Positions 1 to 10,252 are shown, counted from the stretch's first letter. The stretch is DNA of 64,000 bases from Devosia sp. Root413D1 (GCF_001425235.1 NZ_LMEA01000010.1:378275-442274), one strand, 5' to 3'. The notes: generated by a model from the letters alone, not told the origin. Numbers and translations are program-made.

Positions 1-1201
1 GGAACCCCAGCATGGCGGCAGTGGCGCGAGAACCGGGGCGCCAGTTGGTATTGGTCAGGCGGTCTTCGAGGCCCGGCACATAGATCTTGGCCACCCGGAT
101 GCCGAACTGTTCGCCGCCGAGCGGGATGACGACGATGCGATTGAGACCCGCCTTGGCGAGCCCGGCCTGAAGCGCAGCGATCAGCGCGGCCTCGCCGCTG
201 TCGGCTGGCAGGCCCGGGGGCGCCGGCCGCGTGGCTGGCGTTGCTTCGGTCAGCACCGCGATGGAACGGCCGAGCTGCTCGTCGTACTCGCCTTCGACGA
301 TGTCATCGCGCGCCCCGGCAATGTTGGTGATGCGCGTCTGTGCCGCCTCGACGATGGCGCGCCGCGCGGCGACCGCCGCGATGGGGTGGCAGCTGGCGCC
401 GGTCGCGACATCGAAGTGCTTGTCGGCGCCATCGGCAGGAAACAGCGCCGCATAGATGACCGGCACGCCGATATTGTTGGTCTGGTCGAACAGTCGCAGC
501 CGGTAGCCGGCGCGGGCGACCTTGTCGGCCAGCGCGTCCACTGCCGGGTCGCCGAATGCCGCGGGGGAGACGGCGGTGGCCTCGGCCGCGGCATCGGGCT
601 TATAGCTCCACAGGCACACCGCATCGCGCTCAATCACTTCGCAGAGGCCATGCAGCAGTGCGCCGGAGAGGCGCGTCCCGGCAGCAATGCCATTGGTCGA
701 TTGTGACAAGCCGACGAGGTCGCGGGGCGGCGTGCCCAGCACCACTGCGTCATAGGGCACCAGCACCGGCGCACCGGTCGCAAGGTCAAACCCCTCGACC
801 CAGCGAATCGGCTTTGTTTCGTCGATCGCCGCACCGCGCGGCAGCAGGTGCGTTACCTCGAGCAGTTCGAAGCTCCCGGCCCGCGCTTCAGCCATGCTGA
901 GGGTCTTCTGCGGCGTCTCAGGCGCTTCGGCGATGGCGTACTCGGCCGCCTCCATCACCGCCGAGAGCTGGGCCGAAATGTCGTCGACGCCCTTGCCCTG
1001 GTGGGTGGCAAGCGTCGCCGATTGCGGGCGGATGGCGGCGTAGCAGGGGATGCCGATGCGATCTAGCCCGGTCTGGCGGGCCAGCCGGGTGATGCCGAGC
1101 GCGGCAAAATGCAACGACAAATCCCGCAGCAGGGCTGCGGGATTGCGCGTGCCGCCTGGAGCCGTATCGGCCGCCGGGCGGAGCTGGGCTCCGAAATGCA
1201 A
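1..1201 (-). CDS. YcaO-domain peptide-modifying enzyme (3' end cut by window edge)
   Basis: Translation from a TTG at 1201 gives 400 uninterrupted residues that run off the window. YcaO signatures are visible: GLDRIGIP near residue 45, QGKG at 69-71, the glutamate-rich helix SAVMEAAEYAIAE at 80-92, NGIAAG at 170-175, EVIERDA at 188-194 and EAAQTRITNIAGARDD near 285-300. YcaO enzymes use ATP to convert peptide backbone amides to azolines, thioamides or amidines. The family is usually about 400 residues, so only a few C-terminal residues should be missing. The start is uncertain: the stop codon of the upstream 72-residue peptide lies one codon before this TTG in the same frame, and no GGAGG precedes it; later TTG codons lie at 1120 and 1114. 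Translational coupling to the peptide gene is likely. A TfuA-type partner is not in view and could lie beyond the edge. Family assignment is firm; the product is inferred. Confidence 0.85.
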   Translation of the reverse strand, partial: MHFGAQLRPAADTAPGGTRNPAALLRDLSLHFAALGITRLARQTGLDRIGIPCYAAIRPQSATLATHQGKGVDDISAQLSAVMEAAEYAIAEAPETPQKTLSMAEARAGSFELLEVTHLLPRGAAIDETKPIRWVEGFDLATGAPVLVPYDAVVLGTPPRDLVGLSQSTNGIAAGTRLSGALLHGLCEVIERDAVCLWSYKPDAAAEATAVSPAAFGDPAVDALADKVARAGYRLRLFDQTNNIGVPVIYAALFPADGADKHFDVATGASCHPIAAVAARRAIVEAAQTRITNIAGARDDIVEGEYDEQLGRSIAVLTEATPATRPAPPGLPADSGEAALIAALQAGLAKAGLNRIVVIPLGGEQFGIRVAKIYVPGLEDRLTNTNWRPGSRATAAMLGF

Positions 1202-1204
1202 GAC

Positions 1205-1423
1205 TTACTTGGAGGTGTAGAACCAGGCGCCGCTGCCATCGGCGCGATTGCCGGCGGCCACGGCGACGTTGATGCCGTCGACAATGGTGTTGCCCGACTG
1301 CAGCGCGGAGCGAACGTTGGCCGGGACTACGGTGTCCTGGTCAACCGGGGTCACAGTCATCAGCTGGGTATCGACGACCAGCAGCTGCTCAGAGTCTTTC
1401 TGTCCAATAATGACGTAACGCAT
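1205..1423 (-). CDS. 72-residue peptide, candidate RiPP precursor
   Basis: A small ORF lies between the SARP-type regulator (stop 20 bases upstream) and the YcaO gene, with a clear AAGGAG ribosome site (1432-1437) eight bases before its ATG. The protein starts MRYVIIGQ and ends DGSGAWFYTSK. It has no membrane segment and no cysteine. The acidic, hydrophobic N-terminal half could serve as a leader, and the glycine-, serine- and aromatic-rich tail as a core. I do not recognise the family. Its place directly before a YcaO gene, in the same operon and the same reading frame, makes it a candidate substrate. It could instead be a small accessory protein that binds the enzyme. That it is a gene is well supported; the precursor role is inference from context only. 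Confidence 0.6.
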   Translation of the reverse strand: MRYVIIGQKDSEQLLVVDTQLMTVTPVDQDTVVPANVRSALQSGNTIVDGINVAVAAGNRADGSGAWFYTSK

Positions 1424-1443
1424 TGGTATTTCTCCTTGTCGGC

Positions 1444-3402
1444 CTACTTGAAACCGGCCTTATGCAATGCGTCTATATACAGATCGACATCAGAGGGATC
1501 GCGCTGCGGCACTCGGGATAGCCAACGAGCAGTTGTGAAATCCGGTTGCAATCTAAGCGCTTGCAACCGATAGCGGCGGGCGAGGTCCATTTGCCCCGCC
1601 ATCGCGGCAGCGGCGGCCATCAGGCGGTAGGCCGGCTCCGGGTTGCGCATCTGGCTCAGGTTGGCCAGCGCCTCATCGAAACGCCCGCGGAAGAAATTGA
1701 TGCCGCCCAGCGTCCACAGGTACTCATCGGGAGGGATCGGGTTGAGCCGCATGGCGGCTTCGATCTTTTCCTGGGCTTCGCGGTGGTTGGAGTTGTGCGC
1801 CAGGGTATCGGCGAAGTCGGCGAGAATATCGGCGTGGTTCGGCGCGAGCTCGGCTGCCGTCGACATGTGGACCAGGGCCTGATCCAGGTCGCGATCGAAC
1901 AGCGCGACGCGGCCAAGCTCCCGATATGCCGTGCCGTCATTGGGGTCGATCGACACCGCACGCTCGGCATGCAGCTTGGCCTTGTCGAGCAGCGCCTTGT
2001 CCGACCCGGACCTGAGCACCCATTCCACCACATAGGAGCGGGCAAGCGCGCTCTCGATCGTCGCCTGTTCCGGCTCGATGTCGCGGGCAATGCGCAGCGA
2101 CTTGCGACCGCGCCGGACCTTGGGCAGATCGAACGTCCTGAGGTTCTGCCGCCCGGCGAGGTAATGCGAGTAGGCATTGGCGTCGCGCAGCGTACGCTCG
2201 CGCTGCAGCTCGGCCGTTTCGATCGATTCCGCCAGGGCCCGGGCGACCCCGTTGGTAAAGTCCCAGTAGCGCTCGGGCGCGGTCAGCGCCGAGAAGGCGA
2301 ATTTGTCGGCCCAGACGATCTCGCGGCCGGCGGCGCGCACCAGGCGGATGGCGAGCGACAGCCCGTCGCCGGCAAAATGCGGGGCGATGCGGCTTTCCAC
2401 CGCGTAGTCGATCTGGTGCGCTCGTACCTCGTCCAGCGCGGTGAAGGGGTCGAGCTGCCAGGCGGTGTGCGGCGCGATCACCGACAGCGATTTGAGGCGC
2501 GACAGGCCGATGGTCACATCTTCGACCAGCGCCGGCGCCAGGTGCTTGGGCACGCTCGCCTGCTTGAAGTCCTGCAACGGCGGCAGCAGCACCACCCGGG
2601 GCACAAAGCTCACCCGCGCCCGGTCCTCGTCGGCCTGCGGCCGGCGTCGCTCGACGGTGCGCGGTTGAGCGGGAATCGTTTCGTCATCGTGGCCGAACAG
2701 CTCGGCGGTTTCCGCCGCCGGTTCCATGCCCAGGCCATGCCGGAGCCGGTTGCGGAACGCAGCGAAGGCGGCGCGCGCGCCGCTCTCGTTATTCTCCGAG
2801 CGGAACAGTTCGATCGTGGCGCGGCACACCACGTCGGAATAGGGCAGGCGCTCGGCCAGCCGGAACAGCGCCGAATGGGCGCCCCGGCCACCGATTCGCA
2901 ACGCCGCTTCGGTCGCCTGGGTGGAGAACTGGTTCTCGATGCGGGTGCGTTCGAGCGCCAGCCACTGGTCGAATTCGTTGCCGACGCCAATGACGCCGGC
3001 CAGCAGCTCGCCGCGGTAGAGGCCGATCAGCCGCTCGAGCTCGGGCGCATCTTCGGCGCTGCGGACGCGGCCGATCTCGCGCAGGTCGAGCACCACGTCG
3101 CGGTTGAGCTCGATTTCCGTGGCGTCGGCATCGAATAGGTCGAACCCGTATCTACCTTCGAGTTCACGCGTATGCAGCAGGGTCTGCCGCAGATTGGTCA
3201 TCGCCTGTTCTGCAGTGCTGCTTTCCCAGGTCCGTTCCGCCAAAGCCGACCGTCGCGCCCGGTTGGAAAAGTCCAGATACAGCACAGCTGCAAGGGCATA
3301 GGCCTTTTGGCGCAGCTTTACTGCCGAACCGTCCGCCAAGCGGAGGACCGGGGTCCCCAAAAGCTGCAGGGTGACCGTTTCACGCATAGAAGTGATCGGC
3401 AT
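1444..3402 (-). CDS. SARP-like transcriptional regulator with BTAD, TolB-like and TPR regions
   Basis: This is a 652-residue soluble regulator. An N-terminal winged-helix DNA-binding region (about 8-95) is followed by a bacterial transcriptional activator domain rich in helices (about 100-245, with segments such as LYRGELLAG and GLGMEPAAET). A TolB-like region typical of adenylate-cyclase-related regulators follows (about 265-400, starting near RVVLLPPLQDF). The C-terminal third is TPR-like (about 410-650, for example AVSIDPNDGTAYRELGRVAL). SARP regulators often control specialised-metabolite clusters. Here the gene is first in an apparent operon with the 72-residue peptide and YcaO, so it probably controls that locus. 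The start is the first ATG; a second ATG lies five codons on. No cyclase catalytic domain is visible. Confidence 0.85.
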   Translation of the reverse strand: MPITSMRETVTLQLLGTPVLRLADGSAVKLRQKAYALAAVLYLDFSNRARRSALAERTWESSTAEQAMTNLRQTLLHTRELEGRYGFDLFDADATEIELNRDVVLDLREIGRVRSAEDAPELERLIGLYRGELLAGVIGVGNEFDQWLALERTRIENQFSTQATEAALRIGGRGAHSALFRLAERLPYSDVVCRATIELFRSENNESGARAAFAAFRNRLRHGLGMEPAAETAELFGHDDETIPAQPRTVERRRPQADEDRARVSFVPRVVLLPPLQDFKQASVPKHLAPALVEDVTIGLSRLKSLSVIAPHTAWQLDPFTALDEVRAHQIDYAVESRIAPHFAGDGLSLAIRLVRAAGREIVWADKFAFSALTAPERYWDFTNGVARALAESIETAELQRERTLRDANAYSHYLAGRQNLRTFDLPKVRRGRKSLRIARDIEPEQATIESALARSYVVEWVLRSGSDKALLDKAKLHAERAVSIDPNDGTAYRELGRVALFDRDLDQALVHMSTAAELAPNHADILADFADTLAHNSNHREAQEKIEAAMRLNPIPPDEYLWTLGGINFFRGRFDEALANLSQMRNPEPAYRLMAAAAAMAGQMDLARRYRLQALRLQPDFTTARWLSRVPQRDPSDVDLYIDALHKAGFK

Positions 3403-3433
3403 TGCTCAGTTGATCCGTCGAAATTGGTGGAAG

Positions 3434-3451
3434 TTTACTTGACGAAGTAAA
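3434..3451. promoter_or_regulatory. 7-bp perfect inverted repeat in the SARP-mucR intergenic region
   Basis: TTTACTT and AAGTAAA, separated by four bases, form a perfect inverted repeat 32 bases upstream of the SARP-type regulator start. The AT-rich symmetry stands out from the surroundings and fits a dimeric regulator binding site. It may serve the SARP promoter or the divergent mucR promoter. No experimental basis is available. Confidence 0.35.
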
Positions 3452-3605
3452 GGGCAAAGCGTAGCCACGTAACGGCTAGATAACGCATTGAAGTAAGCTA
3501 CCCAAGCGTGATGCGCTAGCACAATAACTGCGAGGAGGCGCGGAGGGTGGGCCGCAGTGTCCCGCATATAGGACCCGAAACCTAGGCAACAATATCGAGG
3601 GACGA

Positions 3606-4082
3606 ATGGAATCAGGAACATCGAACTTGGCTGCAGCAGCAAACGCGGACGCTAGAGGTTCCCAACTGATCGAACTGAGCGCCGACATCGTCAGCGCCTA
3701 CGTGAGTCATAACGCACTGAGCGCCAGCGACATTCCCAAGTTGATCGCAACGGTGCATGCAACGTTGAGTGGTCTGGGCGGTGCGCCCGAACCGGAAGCA
3801 GTCGTGGAGCTGAGGCCCGCAGTTCCAGTGAAGAAATCGATTACGCCGGAGTACTTGATCTGTCTCGAGGACGGGAAGAAGTTCAAGTCGCTGAAGCGTC
3901 ATCTCAGGACCGAATACGACATGTCGCCGGAAGAATACCGCGCGAAATGGGGCCTGCCGGTGGATTATCCGATGGTGGCGCCGACTTACTCGGAAGCGCG
4001 CTCGCGCCTGGCCAAGACCATTGGCCTTGGCCGCAAGCCCAAATCGCCGGCCGCCCGCGGGCGGGCCAAGATCGTTTCCTGA
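3606..4082 (+). CDS. mucR: MucR/Ros family transcriptional regulator
   Basis: This 158-residue protein has the MucR/Ros fold: a helical N-terminal oligomerisation half (about 15-60, LIELSADIVSAYVSHN) and a C-terminal prokaryotic zinc-finger-like domain (about 80-140) ending in the conserved WGLPVDYPMVAPTYSEAR segment. MucR proteins are nucleoid-associated regulators of surface polysaccharide, motility, virulence or symbiosis genes in Hyphomicrobiales. Two canonical zinc ligands are missing: the second cysteine is Asp89 (CLEDG) and the second histidine region reads RTEYD. C86 and H99 remain. Some family members are known to fold without zinc, so it is probably functional. A GAGGGA ribosome site precedes the ATG and a strong terminator follows. 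Autoregulation is common in the family. Confidence 0.93.
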   Translation: MESGTSNLAAAANADARGSQLIELSADIVSAYVSHNALSASDIPKLIATVHATLSGLGGAPEPEAVVELRPAVPVKKSITPEYLICLEDGKKFKSLKRHLRTEYDMSPEEYRAKWGLPVDYPMVAPTYSEARSRLAKTIGLGRKPKSPAARGRAKIVS

Positions 4083-4106
4083 CATCACCGGCGACAAGCT
4101 AAACCA

Positions 4107-4133
4107 AACCGGCGCTCACCGCGCCGGTTTTTT
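4107..4133 (+). terminator. Rho-independent terminator of mucR
   Basis: A perfect 9-bp stem (4107-4115 with 4121-4129, AACCGGCGC) closes a five-base loop and is followed by six T residues, 24 bases after the mucR stop. Confidence 0.93.
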
Positions 4134-4192
4134 GTCCTAATGATGCAGCTTGCCGCAAACCCGGCCGCAATCGGCAGGGTGGGCTGGCGTCT

Positions 4193-4224
4193 AAAAACTG
4201 CCCCCTCCGCTTGGTGGGGGAGGG
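4193..4224 (-). terminator. Possible terminator of the thiolase operon
   Basis: Read on the minus strand, a short GC stem (CCCTCC of 4203-4208 against 4219-4224) is followed by five T residues (complement of 4193-4197). It lies about 105 bases past the thiolase stop. The stem is only six base pairs and could be a fragment of the GC-rich intergenic repeats found elsewhere in the window. Confidence 0.4.
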
Positions 4225-4330
4225 AGCAGTAGGACACAGGACCCGAATTTCCTATGCAGCTGACATGCTAGGCCGACGCTCGTGACGTTGGCGTTATGCA
4301 CAATGTCAGCAAAATATCAGCCAGCAGCAC

Positions 4331-5502
4331 TCAGCGTTCGATGCAGATCGCCACGCCCTGGCCGCCGCCGATGCACAGTGTCGCGAGGCCGCGCCGGACG
4401 TTGCGCCGCTGCATCTCGTGCAACAGCGTCACCACCACCCGGCAGCCTGAAGCGCCGATCGGATGGCCGAGCGCGACGGCACCGCCATTGACGTTGACCT
4501 GTTCGAGCTCCCAGTCCATCGCCTTGACCACGGCCAGCGCCTGGGCGGCGAAGGCTTCGTTGAGCTCGATCAGGTCGAGATCGGCCGACCGCCAGCCGGC
4601 CCTATCGAGGGCCCGCTGCGCCGCGGTCGCAGCACCCAATCCCATCTCCATCGGCTCCAGCGCCGCCGAGGCGCAGGCGACGATCCGGCCAAGCGAGGTC
4701 AGCCCGAGCTGAGCTGCCTTGGCCTCAGAGGCCAGCAGTACCGCCGCCGCGCCATCATTGAGGCTGGCAGCATTGCCGGCGGTCACTGTGCCTCCGGCGT
4801 CGAAGGCCGGCTTCAACCTGGCCAGCGCCGCCAGTGTCGTGTCGGCGCGCGGCTGTTCGTCGGCGGCGACGAGCCGCGTCTCGCGTCGCTCGGTGACACT
4901 GACCGGCACGATCTCGCTGTCAAAGCGGCCCGCCGCGGCGGCGGCGACGGCTTTGTGGTGCGAGGCCAGGGCGAAGCTGTCCTGCGCCTCGCGTGAGATG
5001 TCGAATTTCTGCGCCAGCCCTTCGGCGGTGACGCCCATGGCGACGTGATTGAAGGCGTCGACCAGCCCGTCGACCATGATGCTGTCGGTGGCGGCGATGT
5101 CGCCGAGCTTGGTGGCGCGGCGCCCTGCCACGAGATGCGGCGCCTGCGTCATGCTCTCCTGCCCACCGGCAATGACCAGTTCGGCATCGCCCGCGCCGAT
5201 CGCCTGTGCGCCGAGGTGGATTGCCTTCAGCCCTGAGCCGCAGACCTTGTTGACGCTGAAGGCCGGCACGCCGATCGGCAACCCGCCACCGATCGCCGCC
5301 TGGCGTGCCGGGTTCATGCCGGCGCCTGCCGTCAGCACCTGACCGATGATCGTTTCGTCGACAGTGGCCGGGTCGACGCCGCTGTCGGCGAGCACCTGCC
5401 GGATGGCGGCGGCGCCGAGCGCGCTGGAGCTCAGCTCGGCGAAAGCGCCGACGAAGCGGCCGATCGGGGTGCGGCGGGCCGCGACAATGTGAACCGGGTT
5501 GG

Positions 5503-5506
<4 letters not shown>
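4331..5506 (-). CDS. Acetyl-CoA acetyltransferase (thiolase)
   Basis: This 391-residue thiolase II enzyme interconverts acetoacetyl-CoA and two acetyl-CoA. The complete catalytic set is visible: Cys89 in [10 protein letters not shown], His348 in GHPIGASGC and Cys378 in CIGGGQG. Length is standard for the family. The start codon overlaps the stop of the upstream acetoacetyl-CoA synthetase by four bases (ATGA), so the two are co-translated. With that neighbour the likely direction is thiolysis of acetoacetyl-CoA made from acetoacetate, feeding the TCA cycle. Its substrate range could include longer 3-ketoacyl-CoA. A phbA/atoB-type name is reasonable, but the biosynthetic and degradative types cannot be separated from sequence alone. 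Confidence 0.95.
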
Positions 5507-7431
<1,925 letters not shown>

Positions 7432-7510
7432 CTGCCAGAGAATTTCAGCCTCCCGTTTTGAGGGACGCTAGTGCCTGTACTGGCTCGACAAGGAGTCGTA
7501 TTTCTACTGC

Positions 7511-8101
7511 ATGCATCCCCTCCCTCCCAGTCTTGGCAAGCTCGACCCCGGTGCGGCAGGCTTCGGCTACTCGCTCGCCGACATTCCGGTGCCCATCGTG
7601 TTCGCCGCCCATCGCATCATCAAGGACTGCAACGCGCCGTTCGCGACGCTGTTCGGCTATGAGCGCGGCGAGATGATCGGCGCCAGTTTCCGCCAGCTCT
7701 ACCAGGATGTCGGCGATTTCGTGCGGGTGGGGGAGTTGTGGCGCAGCCATCTCGCCGCAGGCGCCATCTATTTCGACGAGCGGGTGATGCGGCGCAAGGA
7801 TGGCAGCACGCTGTGGTGCCGCGTGCATGGCCGCTCCAACACCCCGGACGATCCGTTCGCCGAAGCCATCTACTGCTTCGAGCCGATGCAGCGCGGCATC
7901 CTGCCGACCGAGCATGTGCTCACCGGTCGGCAGCGCCAGATTCTGATGCTGGTGGCGCAGGGCCGCACCAGCGGCGAGATCGCCGCCGAGCTCAAGCTGT
8001 CACGCCGGACGGTCGAGGCGCATCGCGCCCGGCTGATGAAGACCATCGGAGTGCGCAACGGCGCCGAACTGATGGCGTGGTTCAACGAAAGGGAAGGGTG
8101 A
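7511..8101 (+). CDS. PAS domain LuxR-type transcriptional regulator
   Basis: The 196-residue protein has one PAS domain (about 20-125, including CNAPFATLFGYERGEMIG and the MRRKDGSTLWCR strand) followed by a LuxR/GerE helix-turn-helix (about 135-190; LTGRQRQILMLVAQGRTSGE and the recognition helix around SRRTVEAHRARLMKTIG). No kinase or receiver domain is present, so a small ligand or cofactor in the PAS domain probably sets activity. Its stop shares one base with the start of the 3-hydroxybutyrate dehydrogenase gene. It is divergent from the acetoacetyl-CoA synthetase operon and likely controls both transcripts. The first ATG of the reading frame was taken as the start. Confidence 0.9.
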   Translation: MHPLPPSLGKLDPGAAGFGYSLADIPVPIVFAAHRIIKDCNAPFATLFGYERGEMIGASFRQLYQDVGDFVRVGELWRSHLAAGAIYFDERVMRRKDGSTLWCRVHGRSNTPDDPFAEAIYCFEPMQRGILPTEHVLTGRQRQILMLVAQGRTSGEIAAELKLSRRTVEAHRARLMKTIGVRNGAELMAWFNEREG

Positions 8102-8838
8102 TGGGGGAACAGAAGACGGCGCTGGTGACCGGCGCATTGGGAGGCATCGGCTCGGCCATCGCGGCCCGGCTCGCGGCCGACGGGTTCCGCGTCGCCGAGC
8201 ACGACATCGTCGAGCGCCGCGCCAACGACTATTTCCGTGCCGACCTCACGCAATCGGGGGCGGGTGAACACCTGGTCGCCGAGGTCATTGCCCGCTACGG
8301 CCGGCTCGATGTGCTGGTCAACAATGCCGGTGCGCAGAAGGTCGCCCCGGTCGTCGAGTTCGCCCGCGCCGACTGGGATCTGGTGCGCAGCCTCAGCCTC
8401 GATGCTTCGTTCGAATGCATCAAGGCGGCAGTGCCCGGCATGGTGTCGCGCGGCTGGGGCCGCATCATCAACATCGCCTCGGCGCATGGGCTGGTCGCCT
8501 CGCCGTTCAAATCGGCCTATGTCGCCGCCAAGCACGGGCTGGTCGGCCTCACCAAGAGCGTGGCGCTGGAAGTGGCGGAAGCCGGCGTCACCGCCAATGC
8601 CATCTGCCCCGGCTATGTCCGTACGCCGCTGGTCGAAAAGCAGATCGAAGATCAGATGCAGGTGCATGGCCTCAGCCGCGACGCAGTGGTCCGCGACATC
8701 ATGCTGGCCTCGCAACCGACGCGGCGCTTCGTCGAGGCCGAAGAGATCGCGGGTTTGGCGTCGTATCTCGCCAGCGAGGCGGCGCGCTCGATTACCGGGA
8801 CGACGATCGCGATCGATGGCGGGTGGACGGCGCGGTGA
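8101..8838 (+). CDS. 3-hydroxybutyrate dehydrogenase (short-chain dehydrogenase)
   Basis: This 245-residue SDR enzyme oxidises (R)-3-hydroxybutyrate to acetoacetate with NAD. It shows the Rossmann motif TGALGGIG at 10-17, NNAG at 74-77 and the catalytic Ser127, Tyr140 and Lys144 in the sequence IASAHGLVASPFKSAYVAAK, which is highly characteristic of 3-hydroxybutyrate dehydrogenases. The C-terminus IDGGWTAR is typical. The ATG overlaps the stop of the PAS-LuxR gene by one base. Its product acetoacetate is the substrate of the divergent CoA ligase. The name bdhA fits; some SDRs with similar motifs use other hydroxyacids. Confidence 0.9.
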   Translation: MGEQKTALVTGALGGIGSAIAARLAADGFRVAEHDIVERRANDYFRADLTQSGAGEHLVAEVIARYGRLDVLVNNAGAQKVAPVVEFARADWDLVRSLSLDASFECIKAAVPGMVSRGWGRIINIASAHGLVASPFKSAYVAAKHGLVGLTKSVALEVAEAGVTANAICPGYVRTPLVEKQIEDQMQVHGLSRDAVVRDIMLASQPTRRFVEAEEIAGLASYLASEAARSITGTTIAIDGGWTAR

Positions 8839-8890
8839 GGGAGGGTGTGCGACTGCCGTCAGTCGTTTTGCGCCGCGGTGCCACCCCCGC

Positions 8891-9058
8891 CCCCTCGCCC
8901 CTTTGGGGAGAGGGCGGCGGAGAGGCCGAAGGCCTCACCGCGGGGTGAGGGGCGCCAAGCACACCGGATGAAGTGCTGGTCGGCGCAGCGCTGGCAACTC
9001 CGTCCATAAGCGCGCTTGGCGCCCCTCACCCTGGCCCTCTCCCCAGAGGGGCGAGGGG
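8891..9058. repeat. GC-rich intergenic palindrome, family C copy 1
   Basis: About 168 bases form a nested inverted repeat. Outer arms around 8891-8914 and 9035-9058 match, and inner arms 8944-8960 and 9014-9030 are exact complements (GGTGAGGGGCGCCAAGC and its reverse). It fills the gap between the convergent dehydrogenase and DUF1284 genes. A relative lies near 39000-39180. Confidence 0.85.
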
Positions 9059-9088
9059 ACGCGAGATCACCGTCGATGCGACACACAC

Positions 9089-9514
9089 TCAGCCGGTGGG
9101 GATCACCACCCCGGCAAACCCGCCTGCCGAGATGCCGGTGCACAGCCCATGCCACTCGCAGCCGACACACGCGGCGCGGGTGCGGCCGGTGGCAAAGGCT
9201 TCGCGCATCTGGCGCAGCAACACCGGATCCAGCACCACCGCCTCGCCGAGCTGCGGCGGCGTCGCCAGCAACTCACCGAGATCGCGCAAAGCCAGTCGAT
9301 CGCGCTCGATGACGCTGTCGCGGTGGCAATGCGGTTCGGCATCAGCAAGCAGCGGGGCGCAGATGTCGTCCGGCTCCGCGACGATCAGCAGGTCTTCGCC
9401 ATCGCCGATGCGGGCGGCGATGGCGTCGTAGTTGGCGGTGAACGCCGCGCTGTAGCCCTTGCCCACATAGGTCAGCAGGCAGAGCAGGTGATGCGGGCGC
9501 AACCGGATGGTCAT
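9089..9514 (-). CDS. DUF1284 family protein with a cysteine cluster
   Basis: This is a 141-residue soluble protein starting MTIRLRPHHLLC. It carries a C-x2-C-x5-C cluster near the end (CVGCEWHGLC) and further cysteines at DDIC and EPHC, which suggests an iron-sulfur or other metal site. This is the DUF1284 pattern; the biochemical role of the family is not established. Its start codon touches the last base of bioY (shared position 9514), so it is translated with bioY and should be under BioR control. That places it in biotin uptake or use, possibly linked to Fe-S chemistry of biotin enzymes; this is inference. Confidence 0.85.
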   Translation of the reverse strand: MTIRLRPHHLLCLLTYVGKGYSAAFTANYDAIAARIGDGEDLLIVAEPDDICAPLLADAEPHCHRDSVIERDRLALRDLGELLATPPQLGEAVVLDPVLLRQMREAFATGRTRAACVGCEWHGLCTGISAGGFAGVVIPTG

Positions 9515-10095
9515 CAGGCGGTGCGGGTCTTGCCGCGGGCGAGCAGCGCCAGCAGAGCGGCGCCAAGCACCGATTTCAGCACGCCGCCGACGATGAACGG
9601 GGCAACGCCACTGGTCCAGGCGACGTCAGCGCCGAACAGCACGGCAAGCCAGGCGCCACCGATGGCGAGGCACAGCGCGTTGCCGAGCAACATGCTGACG
9701 AAGGCCAGCAGCGGACGGCGGCCGTTCCAGCCGCGCTCGGCGAGCCAGCCAACGACGGCGCCGGCCACCGGGAAGGCGAACAGGTAGCCGGCAGTCGGGC
9801 CGACGAAGTGATGCGCTCCGGCGGCGCCGCCCGACAGGACCGGCAGGCCGACGGCCGCCTCGGCGAGCCAGGCGACGATGGTGATGGCGCCGAGCCGCCA
9901 GCCATAGAGCGCGCCGACCAGCATCACGGCGAAAGTCTGCATGGTCACCGGCACCGGCACCATCGGGACTTCGACATAGGAGGAGAGGGTCAGGAACAGC
10001 GTGCCCAGCACAACTGCCCCAATACGCCAGGCGAGCGGGCGGCTTTCGAGGTCGAGCGGGCTGAAAGCTGATGTCAGGGATACGGTATCGGACAC
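9514..10095 (-). CDS. bioY: Biotin transporter substrate-binding subunit BioY
   Basis: This 193-residue integral membrane protein of the BioY family is the biotin-binding S component of an ECF transporter. It has about six hydrophobic helices, the family motif EVPMVPVPVTMQTFAVMLVG near 41-60 and the G-rich GPTAGYLFAFPVAGAVVGW segment. The EcfA/EcfT partners (bioM, bioN) are not in the window; BioY can work alone or use distant partners. An exact BioR operator lies 23 bases before the ATG, and the downstream gene is DUF1284. Expression is therefore expected to rise when biotin is scarce. Confidence 0.95.
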   Translation of the reverse strand: MSDTVSLTSAFSPLDLESRPLAWRIGAVVLGTLFLTLSSYVEVPMVPVPVTMQTFAVMLVGALYGWRLGAITIVAWLAEAAVGLPVLSGGAAGAHHFVGPTAGYLFAFPVAGAVVGWLAERGWNGRRPLLAFVSMLLGNALCLAIGGAWLAVLFGADVAWTSGVAPFIVGGVLKSVLGAALLALLARGKTRTA

Positions 10096-10117
10096 GAGGG
10101 ACGGCTCCTTGCAAGAA

Positions 10118-10127
10118 TTATAGATAA
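10118..10127. promoter_or_regulatory. BioR operator of bioY
   Basis: TTATAGATAA matches the BioR box consensus TTATMKATAA exactly. It lies 23 bases upstream of the bioY start, and a related half motif (TATCTATCG) follows within 20 bases. The same ten bases occur before bioR. Confidence 0.9.
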
Positions 10128-10252
10128 TCTGCGCTATCTATCGCTAAAGGAGTCCACAGCCGCGTGGGAATTGCAAGAGGGGGCGCGTTTTTATGGACTG
10201 GCTGGGAGAGTGGCAGCACGTAATGACCCACGAACTCGCCTCCTCAACCGGC

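Noticed and set aside
1546-3138. 530-codon open frame on the plus strand
   Set aside because: It is the antisense of the SARP-type regulator in high-GC DNA; composition is Arg/Gly/Gln-rich with no family features, while the minus strand shows clear domains.
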